The notes: generated by a model from the letters alone, not told the origin. Shown: positions 50,583 to 59,965, counted from the stretch's first letter. The stretch is DNA of 64,000 nucleotides from Pseudomonas leptonychotis (GCF_004920405.1 NZ_RFLV01000001.1:1550001-1614000); one strand, 5' to 3'. Made by a program: numbers and translations.

Positions 50583-52514
50583 CTACCAACCGCCGCCTCC
50601 CCCACCACCGCCACCACCGCCAGACGAGCCACCACCGGAGGAGCCGCCGCCGCCGCCCGATGAACTGCTCGACGGCGGTGATGAGGCCAGCGCTGTGGCA
50701 CTGCTCAGCCCAGCGGCCAATGCACTGCTCATGGCCAGTGGCGTGCTGAAATTACTGTGGCTGTGGTACCAGTCGGGCTGGTAGTCACGCTGCGCCGGGT
50801 CAATCAAACCGCTGGCTAGCGCGGCACTAAAGCGCGCACTCCACTGATCCTCCACACCCAGCGCCATGGCATAAGGCAAATGCCGCTCATACAAGGCGAT
50901 GCTCATCGCCGGCGCGGCGCCTGCCAGGGCCAACACGTCGCGTTCGGCCAGCTGCAGGTAGTCGCGATAACCTTCTAGGGCGTCGAGCAAACGCCGCCCG
51001 TTGACTGACGGCGCCGGCAGCAGGTAGTAAAAAACCACCACCAACACCAGATAGACACCCATCAACAAAATAGCTGGCAACGACGTCGACTCGATGAGCA
51101 TCCACAAACCAATCGGCACCGGCCAAACAAACATCAAACCCATTAAACCCAAGCCGACCTGCTTGCCCCAACTGGGTTGATGCCAAGCCAGGCGCAACAC
51201 AAACAGCGAGGGCACACCAAACCCCAAGCTAAACACCGCACCCGCCAGGCCGGTGACCATATCGTCCTCGCTCTGCGCTCCGCTACAGATCATCAGCAGG
51301 CATGCAGCGACCGCCCAGACCAGGCCCCACACCCAGATGCCACGGTTATTGCTGAACCAGGCCTTGCCCTGCTTTTTCAATTGGCTGCTCAAGCCTGACA
51401 CCGCACTGGCCAGGCGCGGCTCGTATTCGCTGCCGATCTGCAGTGCGATGCCTTCCTTGTTGGCCGGGAACAGCCGCTTGCGCAGGTCGCGATCACTCGC
51501 GCTAAAGTCGTCCCGCTCGCCCTGCCCGCGCGCCAGGTTAAAGCCACCACCACGGGGGCTGTCTTCGATATGCAGATGCTTGCGGATCGCCATATCGGTC
51601 AGCCATACACTGAACGCTCGCGCCGCTGAGTAACTGCCACGCAAACCGCGATGCCAGAGGTAACCGGCCTGCACCGCACTCATCCCTTCTGGCCCCTCGA
51701 ACAGCGGAATAATCACCCCTTTCTGCGGGTCGCGGCCGACGCGATTCCAGGCGAGCAGGTAAAACAACAGCAGACCAATCAACAGCAACGCACCCAGGCA
51801 CAGACCGAGGTTATCCCAGAGTAAATAGCCGCCGCGCTGCAGCAGGCCAGGGTGCACCACCAGCCCCGCCGGCCAATCAACCGCCACGGTCAGGCCGTGA
51901 TAGGCCGGCAAGGTTTCACGGGTTTCCACATGCAAGTAGTCATCGCGCTGCTCGACCACCGCAAACGCCTGACCCTGCTCACCACCGGCGCCGGTGTAAG
52001 CCGCCAGCCCGCCAATGCGTGCGCCCTGCGGCAGCGTCACCTCGACAGAGGCACGCAGAATCGGGAATACCCAACCATTACCGGTGACATTCCAATACAA
52101 CTCATCTTTATCGGTATGAGTGAGCAACTGCCGTTCAACTCGATAACGCAGCACGTACTGATAGCGCCCTGGCTTCAACACGTGATCCGCCGAACCGATG
52201 TAATAACGCACCCAGGCACCGTTGCGCTCAGTGCGGATGCGCTCTGGTTCGCCGTCACGGGTGACGCCAAGCAACGTAATGGGCCCACTCTTGCGCAAAC
52301 CCAGAGGCAGCTCATAGCTGACCGGTAAATCGCGATAGATACCCCGCTTAATCTGCTGCCCTTCGGCCTGCACGGTAATCTGCTCGGTTACCAGCACACT
52401 GCCGTCGCGCTGCACCTGCAAGGTGACGGCAAAGTCCTCAATCACTTCAGCCGCTGCGGCCCAGAACGGCAGCAAACACAGCCCCAGCAAGGCAAACCGT
52501 ACGACTCGCAGCAT
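50583..52514 (-). CDS. DUF2207 membrane protein with glycine-rich tail
   Basis: A 643-residue exported membrane protein: signal peptide (LLGLCLLPFWAAAAEV), DUF2207 domain (EVIEDFAVTLQVQRDGSVLVTEQITVQAEGQQIKRGIYRDLP), about four membrane segments around residues 240-270 and 400-520, and a C-terminal tail of Ser/Gly blocks ending in a glycine run and a terminal tryptophan. ATG at 52514 starts right at the signal peptide; the longer frame to 52634 overlaps lemA. LemA and DUF2207 commonly pair; their role is unclear. Confidence 0.88.
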   Translation of the reverse strand: MLRVVRFALLGLCLLPFWAAAAEVIEDFAVTLQVQRDGSVLVTEQITVQAEGQQIKRGIYRDLPVSYELPLGLRKSGPITLLGVTRDGEPERIRTERNGAWVRYYIGSADHVLKPGRYQYVLRYRVERQLLTHTDKDELYWNVTGNGWVFPILRASVEVTLPQGARIGGLAAYTGAGGEQGQAFAVVEQRDDYLHVETRETLPAYHGLTVAVDWPAGLVVHPGLLQRGGYLLWDNLGLCLGALLLIGLLLFYLLAWNRVGRDPQKGVIIPLFEGPEGMSAVQAGYLWHRGLRGSYSAARAFSVWLTDMAIRKHLHIEDSPRGGGFNLARGQGERDDFSASDRDLRKRLFPANKEGIALQIGSEYEPRLASAVSGLSSQLKKQGKAWFSNNRGIWVWGLVWAVAACLLMICSGAQSEDDMVTGLAGAVFSLGFGVPSLFVLRLAWHQPSWGKQVGLGLMGLMFVWPVPIGLWMLIESTSLPAILLMGVYLVLVVVFYYLLPAPSVNGRRLLDALEGYRDYLQLAERDVLALAGAAPAMSIALYERHLPYAMALGVEDQWSARFSAALASGLIDPAQRDYQPDWYHSHSNFSTPLAMSSALAAGLSSATALASSPPSSSSSGGGGGSSGGGSSGGGGGGGGGGGW

Positions 52515-52515
52515 C

Positions 52516-53079
52516 TCAAAACTCCATTTTTGGCGACTGGGTGTCACGTGGATCATCCAGGCTGAAGTACTCGGCCGGGGTAAAAGCAAAGGTGCGCGCC
52601 ACCAGGTTGCTGGGCACCGACTCGACCCGCACATTCAGTTCACGCACGGCGCCGTTGTAGTAACGCCTGGCCATCTGGATATGATTTTCGACCTCGGTGA
52701 GGGTGCGTTGCAGGTCAATAAACTGGCCATCAGCCTTGAGTGCGGGGTAATCCTCGAACAGAGCAAACAGCTGGCGCAGTTGTGTGCTCACGTGCGCCTC
52801 CACCGGCGCACGCTGGCCCAGCGGTGAATCCGCCAGTTGCACTGCGCGCATACGTTCCTGCACCAGTGCCTGCAACGTGGCCTGTTCATAGCCCATGTAT
52901 TGGCGCACGCACTCGACCAGCGCCGGAATCAAGCTGGCGCGGCGCTTGAGCTGCACATCGATACCGCTCCACGCCTCAGCAACCCGCGCGCGGTTGAACA
53001 CCAGGCGGTTGTAGTAATAAATCGTAATAGCGGCCAACAGCAGCAGTGCCGCGCCCCACCAAAGCCCCGTACCTTGCAT
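52516..53079 (-). CDS. lemA: LemA family protein
   Basis: A 187-residue LemA-type protein: N-terminal membrane anchor (LWWGAALLLLAAITIYYYNRLV) followed by helical domain with FNRARVAEAWSGIDVQLKRRASLIPALVECVRQYMGYE and VENHIQMARRYYNGAVRELN, the classic family blocks. It is not the unrelated GacS kinase once called LemA in Pseudomonas. It starts with AAGGAG upstream and overlaps the DUF2207 gene region with one base between them. Confidence 0.92.
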   Translation of the reverse strand: MQGTGLWWGAALLLLAAITIYYYNRLVFNRARVAEAWSGIDVQLKRRASLIPALVECVRQYMGYEQATLQALVQERMRAVQLADSPLGQRAPVEAHVSTQLRQLFALFEDYPALKADGQFIDLQRTLTEVENHIQMARRYYNGAVRELNVRVESVPSNLVARTFAFTPAEYFSLDDPRDTQSPKMEF

Positions 53080-53255
53080 CGCCGCTCCTTGTTTAACTGG
53101 TCGTTAAAAATCCACTTGATCACGCGCGTCACTCGGCAGCCCTTGATAATAATCGGCGCTGAGCGCGGACGCAGGCACACCCGGTAACGCCAGCAAGGCG
53201 GACATCCTGCCGGGATGCTCGTATCCTGTACTGCCAGCCAACCCGCGAGGCCCCC

Positions 53256-55127
53256 ATGCAAATCGAGTTACTGGAAATCCGCGACCACTTGCAGCGCTTC
53301 GCGCCCTTCGACTCCCTGCCCGAGGACAGCCTCGACAGCATCGCGCGCCAGGTCGAAGTGGCCTACTTCAAGGCCGGCAGTGACATCCTGCTGTACGGCG
53401 CGGCCATCCATGAACTGCATTACGTGCGCAGCGGCGCCGTCGAAATCTACCGACGTCACGGCGAGCTGTACAACCGCCTGAGCGAAGGCGACATCTTCGG
53501 CCAAGCCGGCTTGCTGCGCAGCAACAAGGTGCGCTTCCCCGCGCGGGCCATCGAAGATAGCTTGATCTACTTTATTCCGGCGGCTCTGTTCGCCCAGTTG
53601 TGTGAACAACACGACCATTTTGCTGACTTCGTTGAGGCAGAGGGGCAATCACGGCTTAAATCCGCGGTGGAGAGCCAGGGCAAAGCCAGTGACCTGATGC
53701 AGATCAAGGTGCGCACGCTGGTCTCCCGCCAACCCGTTTGCGCCAGCCAGGACACACCCGTGCGGCAGGCTGCGCAGCTGATGACGGAACAGAGCGTGTC
53801 ATCACTGGTGATTCTCGACAGCTGTGAGCCCGGCTCTACCATGGTCGGCATTCTCACTGACCGCGACCTGCGCACCCGCGTGCTGGCCGTAGGGCTGGAC
53901 AGCGCCACCCCGGTAAGCCAAGTGATGTCGCCAGATCCCATCACCATCCAGGCTGATGACAGCGTGTTCGAAGCCATGTTGAGCATGTTGCGCCACAACA
54001 TCCACTATCTACCGGTGGTGCAACGACGCCGCCCGGTGGGAATGATCAACCTCTCCGACATCATCCGCTACGAGTCACAAAGCAGCCTGTACCTGGTCAA
54101 CTCGATCTTCAATCAGCCGGATGTCGCCGGCCTGCAAGGGCTGCTTCCCGACCTGCGCGGCACCTTCGTGCGCATGGCCAACGAGCAGGCCACCGCACAC
54201 ATGATCGGCAGCGCCATGGCCGGCATCGGCCGCGCTTTCAGCCAACGCCTGCTGGAATTGGCCGAACAGAAACTCGGCCCACCGCCCGTGCCCTACTGCT
54301 TCCTCGCCGCCGGCTCTATGGCCCGTGACGAACAGCTGGTGGTAACGGACCAAGACAACGCCCTGGTCCTCGACGACCGCTTCGACCCCGATCTGCATGA
54401 CAGCTACTTTGCCGAGCTGGCCAAATTCGTCAGCGATGGCCTGGCGGCGTGCGGCTACACCTATTGCAAAGGCGGGATCATGGCCAGCAACCGCCAGTGG
54501 CGACAGCCACTCAAGGTCTGGCGTACCTACTTCAGCGAGTGGATCGACCGACCCAACCCGCAAACCTTGCTCAACAGCAGCATCTTCTTTGACCTGGACG
54601 GCGTACACGGCGAAATCGAGCTGGCGGAGAACCTCAAGGAACTGCTTGCCGAAAAAGCCAGCAACGCCCCAGCCTTCCTCGCCGCCATGGCCCGCAACGC
54701 CTTGAATCGCACCCCACCGCTGGGCTTCTTTCGCACCTTCGTGATGGAGACCGATGGTCAGCAGAAGCACATCATCAACCTCAAGGGCCGGGGCACTGCA
54801 CCGCTCACCGACTTGATCCGCATCCACGCACTGGCGTGCGGCAGCAAAGCGCAGAACTCACTGGAACGGCTCGACGCCATCGCCAAAACCAAACTGTTGC
54901 AACCCGAGGCCATCAGCCAACTGCGCTACGCCCTGGAGTTTCTCAGCATGGTGCGCATCCGCCATCAGGCCAGCGCGGTGGCAGAAGGACGCGAGCCGAA
55001 CAACTACATCGAACCAGAAAAGATCTCGGCCAGTGATCGGCACAACCTCAAAGAAGCCTTTCAGGTGCTGAGCAATGCGCAGAAATTCCTGCGCTTTCGC
55101 TATCCAGCCCAGCCGAGCAAAAGCTGA
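53256..55127 (+). CDS. cNMP-binding, CBS, DUF294 nucleotidyltransferase signalling protein
   Basis: A 623-residue cytoplasmic protein. In order: cyclic-nucleotide-binding domain (25-135, EGDIFGQAGLLR), a CBS pair (about 155-280, VRQAAQLMTEQSVSSLVILD; GILTDRDLRTRVLA), a DUF294 nucleotidyltransferase domain (GSMARDEQLVVTDQDNALV near 351-369, with the D-x-D of the metal site) and a DUF294 C-terminal helical domain. Homologs are found next to acetate/solute symporters and proposed to control them; here the immediate partner is an exonuclease gene whose start overlaps this stop (TGATG). Exact role unknown. Confidence 0.9.
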   Translation: MQIELLEIRDHLQRFAPFDSLPEDSLDSIARQVEVAYFKAGSDILLYGAAIHELHYVRSGAVEIYRRHGELYNRLSEGDIFGQAGLLRSNKVRFPARAIEDSLIYFIPAALFAQLCEQHDHFADFVEAEGQSRLKSAVESQGKASDLMQIKVRTLVSRQPVCASQDTPVRQAAQLMTEQSVSSLVILDSCEPGSTMVGILTDRDLRTRVLAVGLDSATPVSQVMSPDPITIQADDSVFEAMLSMLRHNIHYLPVVQRRRPVGMINLSDIIRYESQSSLYLVNSIFNQPDVAGLQGLLPDLRGTFVRMANEQATAHMIGSAMAGIGRAFSQRLLELAEQKLGPPPVPYCFLAAGSMARDEQLVVTDQDNALVLDDRFDPDLHDSYFAELAKFVSDGLAACGYTYCKGGIMASNRQWRQPLKVWRTYFSEWIDRPNPQTLLNSSIFFDLDGVHGEIELAENLKELLAEKASNAPAFLAAMARNALNRTPPLGFFRTFVMETDGQQKHIINLKGRGTAPLTDLIRIHALACGSKAQNSLERLDAIAKTKLLQPEAISQLRYALEFLSMVRIRHQASAVAEGREPNNYIEPEKISASDRHNLKEAFQVLSNAQKFLRFRYPAQPSKS

Positions 55128-55846
55128 TGGCGCGTCACGGCAAACACCCCGCCAGCGCGCTTTTCGATTGGACTGAGCAGTTCGCCAGGCTCGCCAGCAG
55201 CGCGCAGAACCCACGCTTGCAAGCCTTCTACCAGGCCGGCGTGGTCAGCGCCGACACGCCGCTGGAACAGGTGCCACTGATGGCCCTGGATGTGGAAACC
55301 ACCGGCCTCGACGCCAACCAGCACGCCATCGTCAGCCTCGGTCTGGTGCCGTGCAACCTGCGCCGCATCCGTTGTGGCGACGCGCTGTATTGGGTGGTCA
55401 AACCGGTCTGCGAATTGAGCAGCGAATCGGTGACCTTTCACCACATCACCCACTCGGACATTCGCCACGCGCCGCGCCTGGGGCAGATTCTCGACGAGCT
55501 GCTCACGGCCATGGCCGGCAAAGTAATGGTGGTGCACTACCGCAACATTGAACGCAGCTTCCTTGATAAGGCCGTACGCGATCACCTCGGTGAAGGCCTG
55601 CAATTCCCCGTGATCGACACCATGCAGCTGGAAGCCCGCCTGCATCGCCAGCCGAGCTGGTGGGAACGCTTGTGGCGCCGCGAGCCAGTGTCGATACGCC
55701 TGGCCGACAGCCGCTTGCGCTACAACCTGCCGTCTTACTCGGCGCACCACGCCTTGATCGACGCCCTGGCTACCGCCGAACTGCTGCAAGCCCAAGTGGC
55801 CACGCACTACGCGACCGATACGCCGGTGGGCGAGCTGTGGAGTTGA
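55127..55846 (+). CDS. DnaQ-like 3'-5' exonuclease
   Basis: A 239-residue DEDD-family exonuclease. Exo I is LMALDVETTGLD (Asp54, Glu56), Exo II corresponds to the VVHYRNIERSFLD stretch, Exo III to SAHHALIDALATAELLQA (His and Asp, DEDDh). It matches the polymerase III epsilon-like nucleases paired with DUF294 proteins in pseudomonads, co-translated with the upstream gene. Its substrate, RNA or DNA, is unknown. Confidence 0.88.
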   Translation: MARHGKHPASALFDWTEQFARLASSAQNPRLQAFYQAGVVSADTPLEQVPLMALDVETTGLDANQHAIVSLGLVPCNLRRIRCGDALYWVVKPVCELSSESVTFHHITHSDIRHAPRLGQILDELLTAMAGKVMVVHYRNIERSFLDKAVRDHLGEGLQFPVIDTMQLEARLHRQPSWWERLWRREPVSIRLADSRLRYNLPSYSAHHALIDALATAELLQAQVATHYATDTPVGELWS

Positions 55847-55852
55847 GGGTCT

Positions 55853-56233
55853 ATGCAAATAATCAAAAATCTTCTGTGGGTCGACTGTACTGCTGGCGCA
55901 GTAGCTGGCCTTTTAGTTGTCTTATTCTCCGGGTGGCTTAGCGGCTTATACGCCATCCCAGAAAACCTCTTGTTATTGATTGGCGCGACCAACTTAGTCT
56001 ATGCCTGTTATTCATTCTCGCTGGCCAGGCGGGCTAAGAGAGAAAAAGTCTTAATAAATATTTTAATATCCGCAAATGCGCTTTGGGCTTTCGTTTGCAT
56101 GGGTATTGCGACCCAGTATCTTGGGACTATGACTCTGCTGGGAAGCGTACATTTAGCCGGGGAGGCTATTTTTGTCGGCGGGCTGGCTGCGCTAGAGTTG
56201 AGATGGCGTAACCAATTACTGACTGCGACCTAA
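55853..56233 (+). CDS. Small four-segment membrane protein, unusual base composition
   Basis: A 126-residue hydrophobic protein with about four membrane segments (AGAVAGLLVVLFSGWLS, NLLLLIGATNLVYACYSF, ANALWAFVCMGIATQYL, AIFVGGLAALE). No family recognised. Codon use is more AT-rich than its neighbours (TTA, ATA, AAT are common), suggesting recent arrival. It starts six bases after the exonuclease stop. Confidence 0.68.
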   Translation: MQIIKNLLWVDCTAGAVAGLLVVLFSGWLSGLYAIPENLLLLIGATNLVYACYSFSLARRAKREKVLINILISANALWAFVCMGIATQYLGTMTLLGSVHLAGEAIFVGGLAALELRWRNQLLTAT

Positions 56234-56308
56234 CGCGTCGCGCGTTACTTAGTTCTGGATCAATATTTCAACCTGCGACTAATTACTATCTAACAATGGG
56301 TAAGAAAC

Positions 56309-56479
56309 ATGAATCGCCGCAAAAAGATAAAACAACTGCTACAGGCACACGCAAAAAAAGCCAGCGCCAAGTTAGCGCCACCTAATAATAAGGATAAATA
56401 CATCAGTAAAGCTGACCGCCTGAAACTAGCCGCCGATGCCGACCAAGAGTTAAGCACTGCCGTAACCCCTGATAATTGA
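56309..56479 (+). CDS. DUF2986 small basic protein
   Basis: A 56-residue, strongly basic protein starting MNRRKKIKQLLQAHAKKASAK and continuing KDKYISKADRLKLAADAD, which fits the DUF2986 family of short marine-type gammaproteobacterial proteins. Function unknown. GGGTAAGAAAC precedes the ATG at 56309. Like the previous gene, it uses AT-rich codons. Confidence 0.78.
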   Translation: MNRRKKIKQLLQAHAKKASAKLAPPNNKDKYISKADRLKLAADADQELSTAVTPDN

Positions 56480-56582
56480 TACCTGCATTTCTAATAAAAT
56501 GCTGACAGCTCTATTTTTAAAGCCCCGCCCACAACACTCAACACACTCGGTGTAGCGTCGACACATCAAGCACGTGACCACG

Positions 56583-56613
56583 TGATGGGTATCGCCACGC
56601 TCAGCCCATCCTA
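56583..56613 (-). repeat. GTAGGATGGGCTGAG...GATACCCATC repeat, copy 2
   Basis: On the minus strand, GTAGGATGGGCTGAG followed by CGTGG and CGATACCCATC: the same unit as 22081-22111 with small changes. Confidence 0.6.
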
Positions 56614-56653
56614 CGGCGGCGGCCCTCTTTGCAGGCGTGATGCCGCGTAAAGC

Positions 56654-56679
56654 ATCGCGGGCAAGCCCGCTCCTACAGG
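56654..56679. repeat. REP element, GCGGGCAAGCCCGCTCCTACA family
   Basis: TCGCGGGCAAGCCCGCTCCT with CTACAG matches the well-known pseudomonad REP sequence read from its minus-strand end; GCGGGC/GCCCGC forms the stem. It is a single element near copy 2 of the GTAGGATGGG repeat. Confidence 0.8.
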
Positions 56680-56713
56680 TGGCAGGCGTCGCTAATGCAA
56701 AGCTCGCACGCAC

Positions 56714-56737
56714 AAAAAAGCGCGCCCGAAGGCGCGC
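56714..56737 (-). terminator. Rho-independent terminator after the BCCT gene
   Basis: On the minus strand, stem GCGCGCC/GGCGCGC with a four-base loop and then TTTTTT (A run at 56714-56719). It lies 26 bases beyond the BCCT transporter stop. Confidence 0.9.
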
Positions 56738-56762
56738 TCTTGTACAGCTCAACAACCGTGTT

Positions 56763-58430
56763 TTAGCGCGGTTCGCTCATCAAGCCTTTGACGATCGACA
56801 CACAGCCCACCAACAGCACAATGGTGAACGGCAAACCGGTCGACACCGCCATGGCTTGCAAGGCGACTAGCCCGCCACCCAGCAACAGGGCGATGGCTAC
56901 AACACCTTCGGTGATCACCCAGAACACCCGCTGCGGGGTCGGTGCATTGACCTTGCCGCCGGCAGTGATGGTGTCGATCACCAGAGAACCGGAGTCCGAC
57001 GAGGTGACGAAGAACACGATCACCAGGACGATACCGATAAACGAGCTGATCGCCGACAGTGGCAGCTCAGCCAGCATGGCAAACAGCTTCAGCTCCAGCG
57101 CTGCATCCTGCACGCCCATAAAGCCATCCGCGACAAACTGGCTGATGGCTGTGCCACCAAATGCGGTCATCCACAGCACCGATACAATCGACGGCACCAA
57201 CAGCACGGCAATCAGGAACTCGCGCACAGTACGGCCACGGCTGACCCGGGCGATAAACATGCCCACAAACGGCGACCAGCTGATCCACCAGGCCCAGTAG
57301 AAGGCCGTCCAGCCTTGGCTGAAGTTGGCGTCTTCACGGCCAATCGGGTTGGACAGTTCCGGCAGATAACGCAGGTATGAACCGAGGTTGTCAAAGAAAC
57401 CGGTAAAGATCGCCAACGTCGGGCCGGCAATGATGACGAACAGCAACAGCAAAATGGCCAAGCCCATGTTCAGCTCGGACAAGCGCTTAACGCCTTTTTC
57501 CAGGCCCGCCACAACAGACAACAGGGCAAGGCAGGTGATGCCGATAATCAGCAGCACCTTACTGGTGTCGTTCGCGGTAATACCGAACAGATGATCAAGC
57601 CCGGCAGCCGCCTGGGCGGCACCCAAACCAAGGGAAGTAGCCAGACCAAACAAGGTGGCGAACACTGCAAGGATATCGATCAGATGCCCTGGCCAGCCCC
57701 ACACCCGCTCACCGAGAATCGGGTAGAAAATCGAACGAATCGACAGCGGCAGGCCTTTGTTGAACGAAAACAGCGCCAGGGCCAAAGCCACAATCGCGTA
57801 GATCGCCCAAGGGTGTAGGCCCCAATGGAAGATAGTTGCTGCCATGCCCAAGCTGGCGGCGGCCTTAGCATCACCGGCTGCAGCACCGAGTGGCGCCCAG
57901 TCGGTACGCAGACCATCCTCGCCGACACTCACACCGCCCATGGCCGAGCCAAAGTGCGACATGGGCTCGCCCACGCCATAGAACATCAGGCCGATACCCA
58001 TACCGGCGGCAAACAGCATGGAGAACCAGCCCACGTAGGTGTAGTCCGGCTTCGCATCCATACCGCCCAAACGCACTTTGCCCAGTGGCGAAATAATCAA
58101 GCCCAAGCACAGCAGCACAAAGATATTGGCCGAGCCGATAAAGAACCACGCCAGGTTGCCGGTCAACCAGCCACGCAGGGCGCTAAACAGCGGCTCTACC
58201 TGATCTTGCAGGGCCAGCGTCAGCACCACGAACAGCACAATAGTCAGCGCTGAAATGCTGAATACCTTGCCGTGAATATCGAGGGGGAAGAGGAACTTGC
58301 CTTGAATATTGTCTTGCCCGATGACGTAATCGGTGTCGATCAGATTGGCATCACCGGAGGGGGCCGGAATACCGTCCAGAGTTGCCGCCTCTGGTTGTGG
58401 AATCGTGTCAGACGAAGGGTCTTTTTCCAT
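56763..58430 (-). CDS. BCCT-family betaine/choline-type transporter
   Basis: A 555-residue transporter with about twelve membrane segments. GMGIGLMFYGVGEPMSHF (sodium-motif region) and the Trp-rich signature WAWWISWSPFVGMFIARVSRGRTVREF are diagnostic for BCCT carriers, which move betaine, choline or carnitine with Na+ or H+. GMGIG with a conserved Met/Gly pattern suggests sodium coupling. The start is ATG at 58430 because AAAGGAG lies eight bases before it; a longer frame to 58457 is rejected. Substrate not resolved. Confidence 0.93.
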   Translation of the reverse strand: MEKDPSSDTIPQPEAATLDGIPAPSGDANLIDTDYVIGQDNIQGKFLFPLDIHGKVFSISALTIVLFVVLTLALQDQVEPLFSALRGWLTGNLAWFFIGSANIFVLLCLGLIISPLGKVRLGGMDAKPDYTYVGWFSMLFAAGMGIGLMFYGVGEPMSHFGSAMGGVSVGEDGLRTDWAPLGAAAGDAKAAASLGMAATIFHWGLHPWAIYAIVALALALFSFNKGLPLSIRSIFYPILGERVWGWPGHLIDILAVFATLFGLATSLGLGAAQAAAGLDHLFGITANDTSKVLLIIGITCLALLSVVAGLEKGVKRLSELNMGLAILLLLFVIIAGPTLAIFTGFFDNLGSYLRYLPELSNPIGREDANFSQGWTAFYWAWWISWSPFVGMFIARVSRGRTVREFLIAVLLVPSIVSVLWMTAFGGTAISQFVADGFMGVQDAALELKLFAMLAELPLSAISSFIGIVLVIVFFVTSSDSGSLVIDTITAGGKVNAPTPQRVFWVITEGVVAIALLLGGGLVALQAMAVSTGLPFTIVLLVGCVSIVKGLMSEPR

Positions 58431-58703
58431 GTGGAATGCTCCTTTTGCGTGTGGCACGCTTAACGCGCACGAGGACCGAATTGCCCTGCTTTTACAGCCA
58501 ACCGTACGGTGGCTTCACCTAACAGGGTAACATTCATAGCCTATTCGTGCTGGCGCAAAGCCACGACTGATGGCCATTACAGCTACTTTACGGATTCATT
58601 TTTTGCTCAAAACGTCAGCTTTTATCGACAGCACGCTCACACAACACCGGCAATTAGCTATCGTTGAGCTATAGCCGTCAGGGCACTGGACGAGACGCCA
58701 CTC
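58431..58703. other. Divergent promoter gap, BCCT / binding protein
   Basis: 273 bases between two gene starts. It holds the AAAGGAG ribosome binding site of the BCCT gene and must hold promoters for both genes, but no clear palindrome or RNA gene is visible. Confidence 0.4.
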
Positions 58704-59453
58704 ATGAGACCTCTGCTGCCTTTTCTGGCAGGCCTATTGCTCCTTAGTGCATTTTCCGTACAAGCCGACACCTTCAAGGTCGGGGTCGAACTGCAGCCTT
58801 ATATGCCCTACTCCGATGTGCAGAATGGCCAGTACATGGGTTATGGCCGCGATCTGCTAGACGCCTTTGCCGCGCAACAGGGCCATGTTTTTCTCTACGA
58901 ACCGCTCCCAGTACGACGCCTGCTTAGCGACTTTCTCAGCGGTCGGGTGGATTTCAAATACCCGGATAACCCACGCTGGAATGCCGACCTCAAGCAGGAT
59001 CACACGCTGTATTTCAGCCAGGCGGCCGCGCCGGCCATCGATGGCGTGCTGGTCAAACCGCAGTTTCTCGGCCAGGGCAAAGCACGCCTGAAACGTCTGG
59101 GCACCCAACGCGGTTTTACCCCCTGGCCCTACTTGGATGACATCAAGGCGGGGAAGATCCTGCTGATTCAGGCCAATCAGATCGACTCACTGCTGGCCAT
59201 GGCGCTGAGTGACCGGGTCGACGGCGTTTACCTCAACCCGCAAGTGGTGCAGCACCAGCTCTATAACACGGCAGGAAACGAGGCCCTGGTGTTCGATCCC
59301 AGCCTGGCCTATGAGGATGATCACTACTTTCTGTCGAGCATCAAATACCCTGAGGTCATCAAGCAGTTTGATGCCTTTCTTAATAAGGAGGCCAAGCTGG
59401 TACAGGCGCTGAAAGAACGCCACGGCATCGTCAATCCGCTCAAGGGCCGCTAA
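58704..59453 (+). CDS. Periplasmic amino-acid-type binding protein
   Basis: A 249-residue exported protein with a signal peptide (LLPFLAGLLLLSAFSVQA) and a bacterial solute-binding protein family 3 fold: TFKVGVELQPYMPYSDVQNGQYMGYGRDLLDAFAAQQGHVFLYEPLPVRRLLSDFLSGRVDFKYPDNPRW. It is a stand-alone gene with no ABC permease genes beside it, typical of many pseudomonad orphans that act as sensors or scavengers. Substrate unknown. It overlaps the convergent DUF3617 gene by four bases. Confidence 0.85.
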   Translation: MRPLLPFLAGLLLLSAFSVQADTFKVGVELQPYMPYSDVQNGQYMGYGRDLLDAFAAQQGHVFLYEPLPVRRLLSDFLSGRVDFKYPDNPRWNADLKQDHTLYFSQAAAPAIDGVLVKPQFLGQGKARLKRLGTQRGFTPWPYLDDIKAGKILLIQANQIDSLLAMALSDRVDGVYLNPQVVQHQLYNTAGNEALVFDPSLAYEDDHYFLSSIKYPEVIKQFDAFLNKEAKLVQALKERHGIVNPLKGR

Positions 59454-59965
59454 GGCCGCTGCAACGCTCCACAATCCGCCGCCACCCAACGCGCATGGCT
59501 TTGCATGCTACTGCTCTGGCCATCGAAGGTGCCGTTGACCGTTGAAGTGAATTCTTTGTCACTGATAAAGCGGGTCTCGCCCTCACCCTGCCCGTTGGGG
59601 CAGGTAAAGCGGAATTTCCACAGCTCGGCACTGTGCTCGGTCACTTCATTTTTGCAGCCAGAGTCGGGGTCTTGCAGGGGGATTTGCTGGGCCTTGATTT
59701 GCGCCTCCGTCATGCAAATGCGCACGCCTTTGTCGCCCAATTGCACGCCCTGCTGCGCCATCATTTGCTCCATCATCTGGCGCTGCTCAGGGGGCAGATT
59801 TTTCATTTGCTCAAGCATTGCCTCCATCCCCGGCACCGCCTGGCCGCCGACCTGCATAGTGTCCGAACTGATTTCCCACAAACCAGGCTGAATATCTACC
59901 GCACAGGCCAGGGTGGGTAGCAGGCAAAAACTGAGTAACAGAGGATGGCTGAGAACACGGCGCAT
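59450..59965 (-). CDS. DUF3617 exported protein
   Basis: A 171-residue exported protein with signal peptide (RRVLSHPLLLSFCLLPTLACA) and the DUF3617 start VDIQPGLWEISSDTMQVGGQ. It has a Met/Gln-rich helix (EAMLEQMKNLPPEQRQMMEQMMAQQ) and four cysteines in the mature part. ATG at 59965 is chosen because AGGAG lies before it; a longer frame to 59998 is less likely. Unknown function. Confidence 0.85.
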   Translation of the reverse strand: MRRVLSHPLLLSFCLLPTLACAVDIQPGLWEISSDTMQVGGQAVPGMEAMLEQMKNLPPEQRQMMEQMMAQQGVQLGDKGVRICMTEAQIKAQQIPLQDPDSGCKNEVTEHSAELWKFRFTCPNGQGEGETRFISDKEFTSTVNGTFDGQSSSMQSHARWVAADCGALQRP

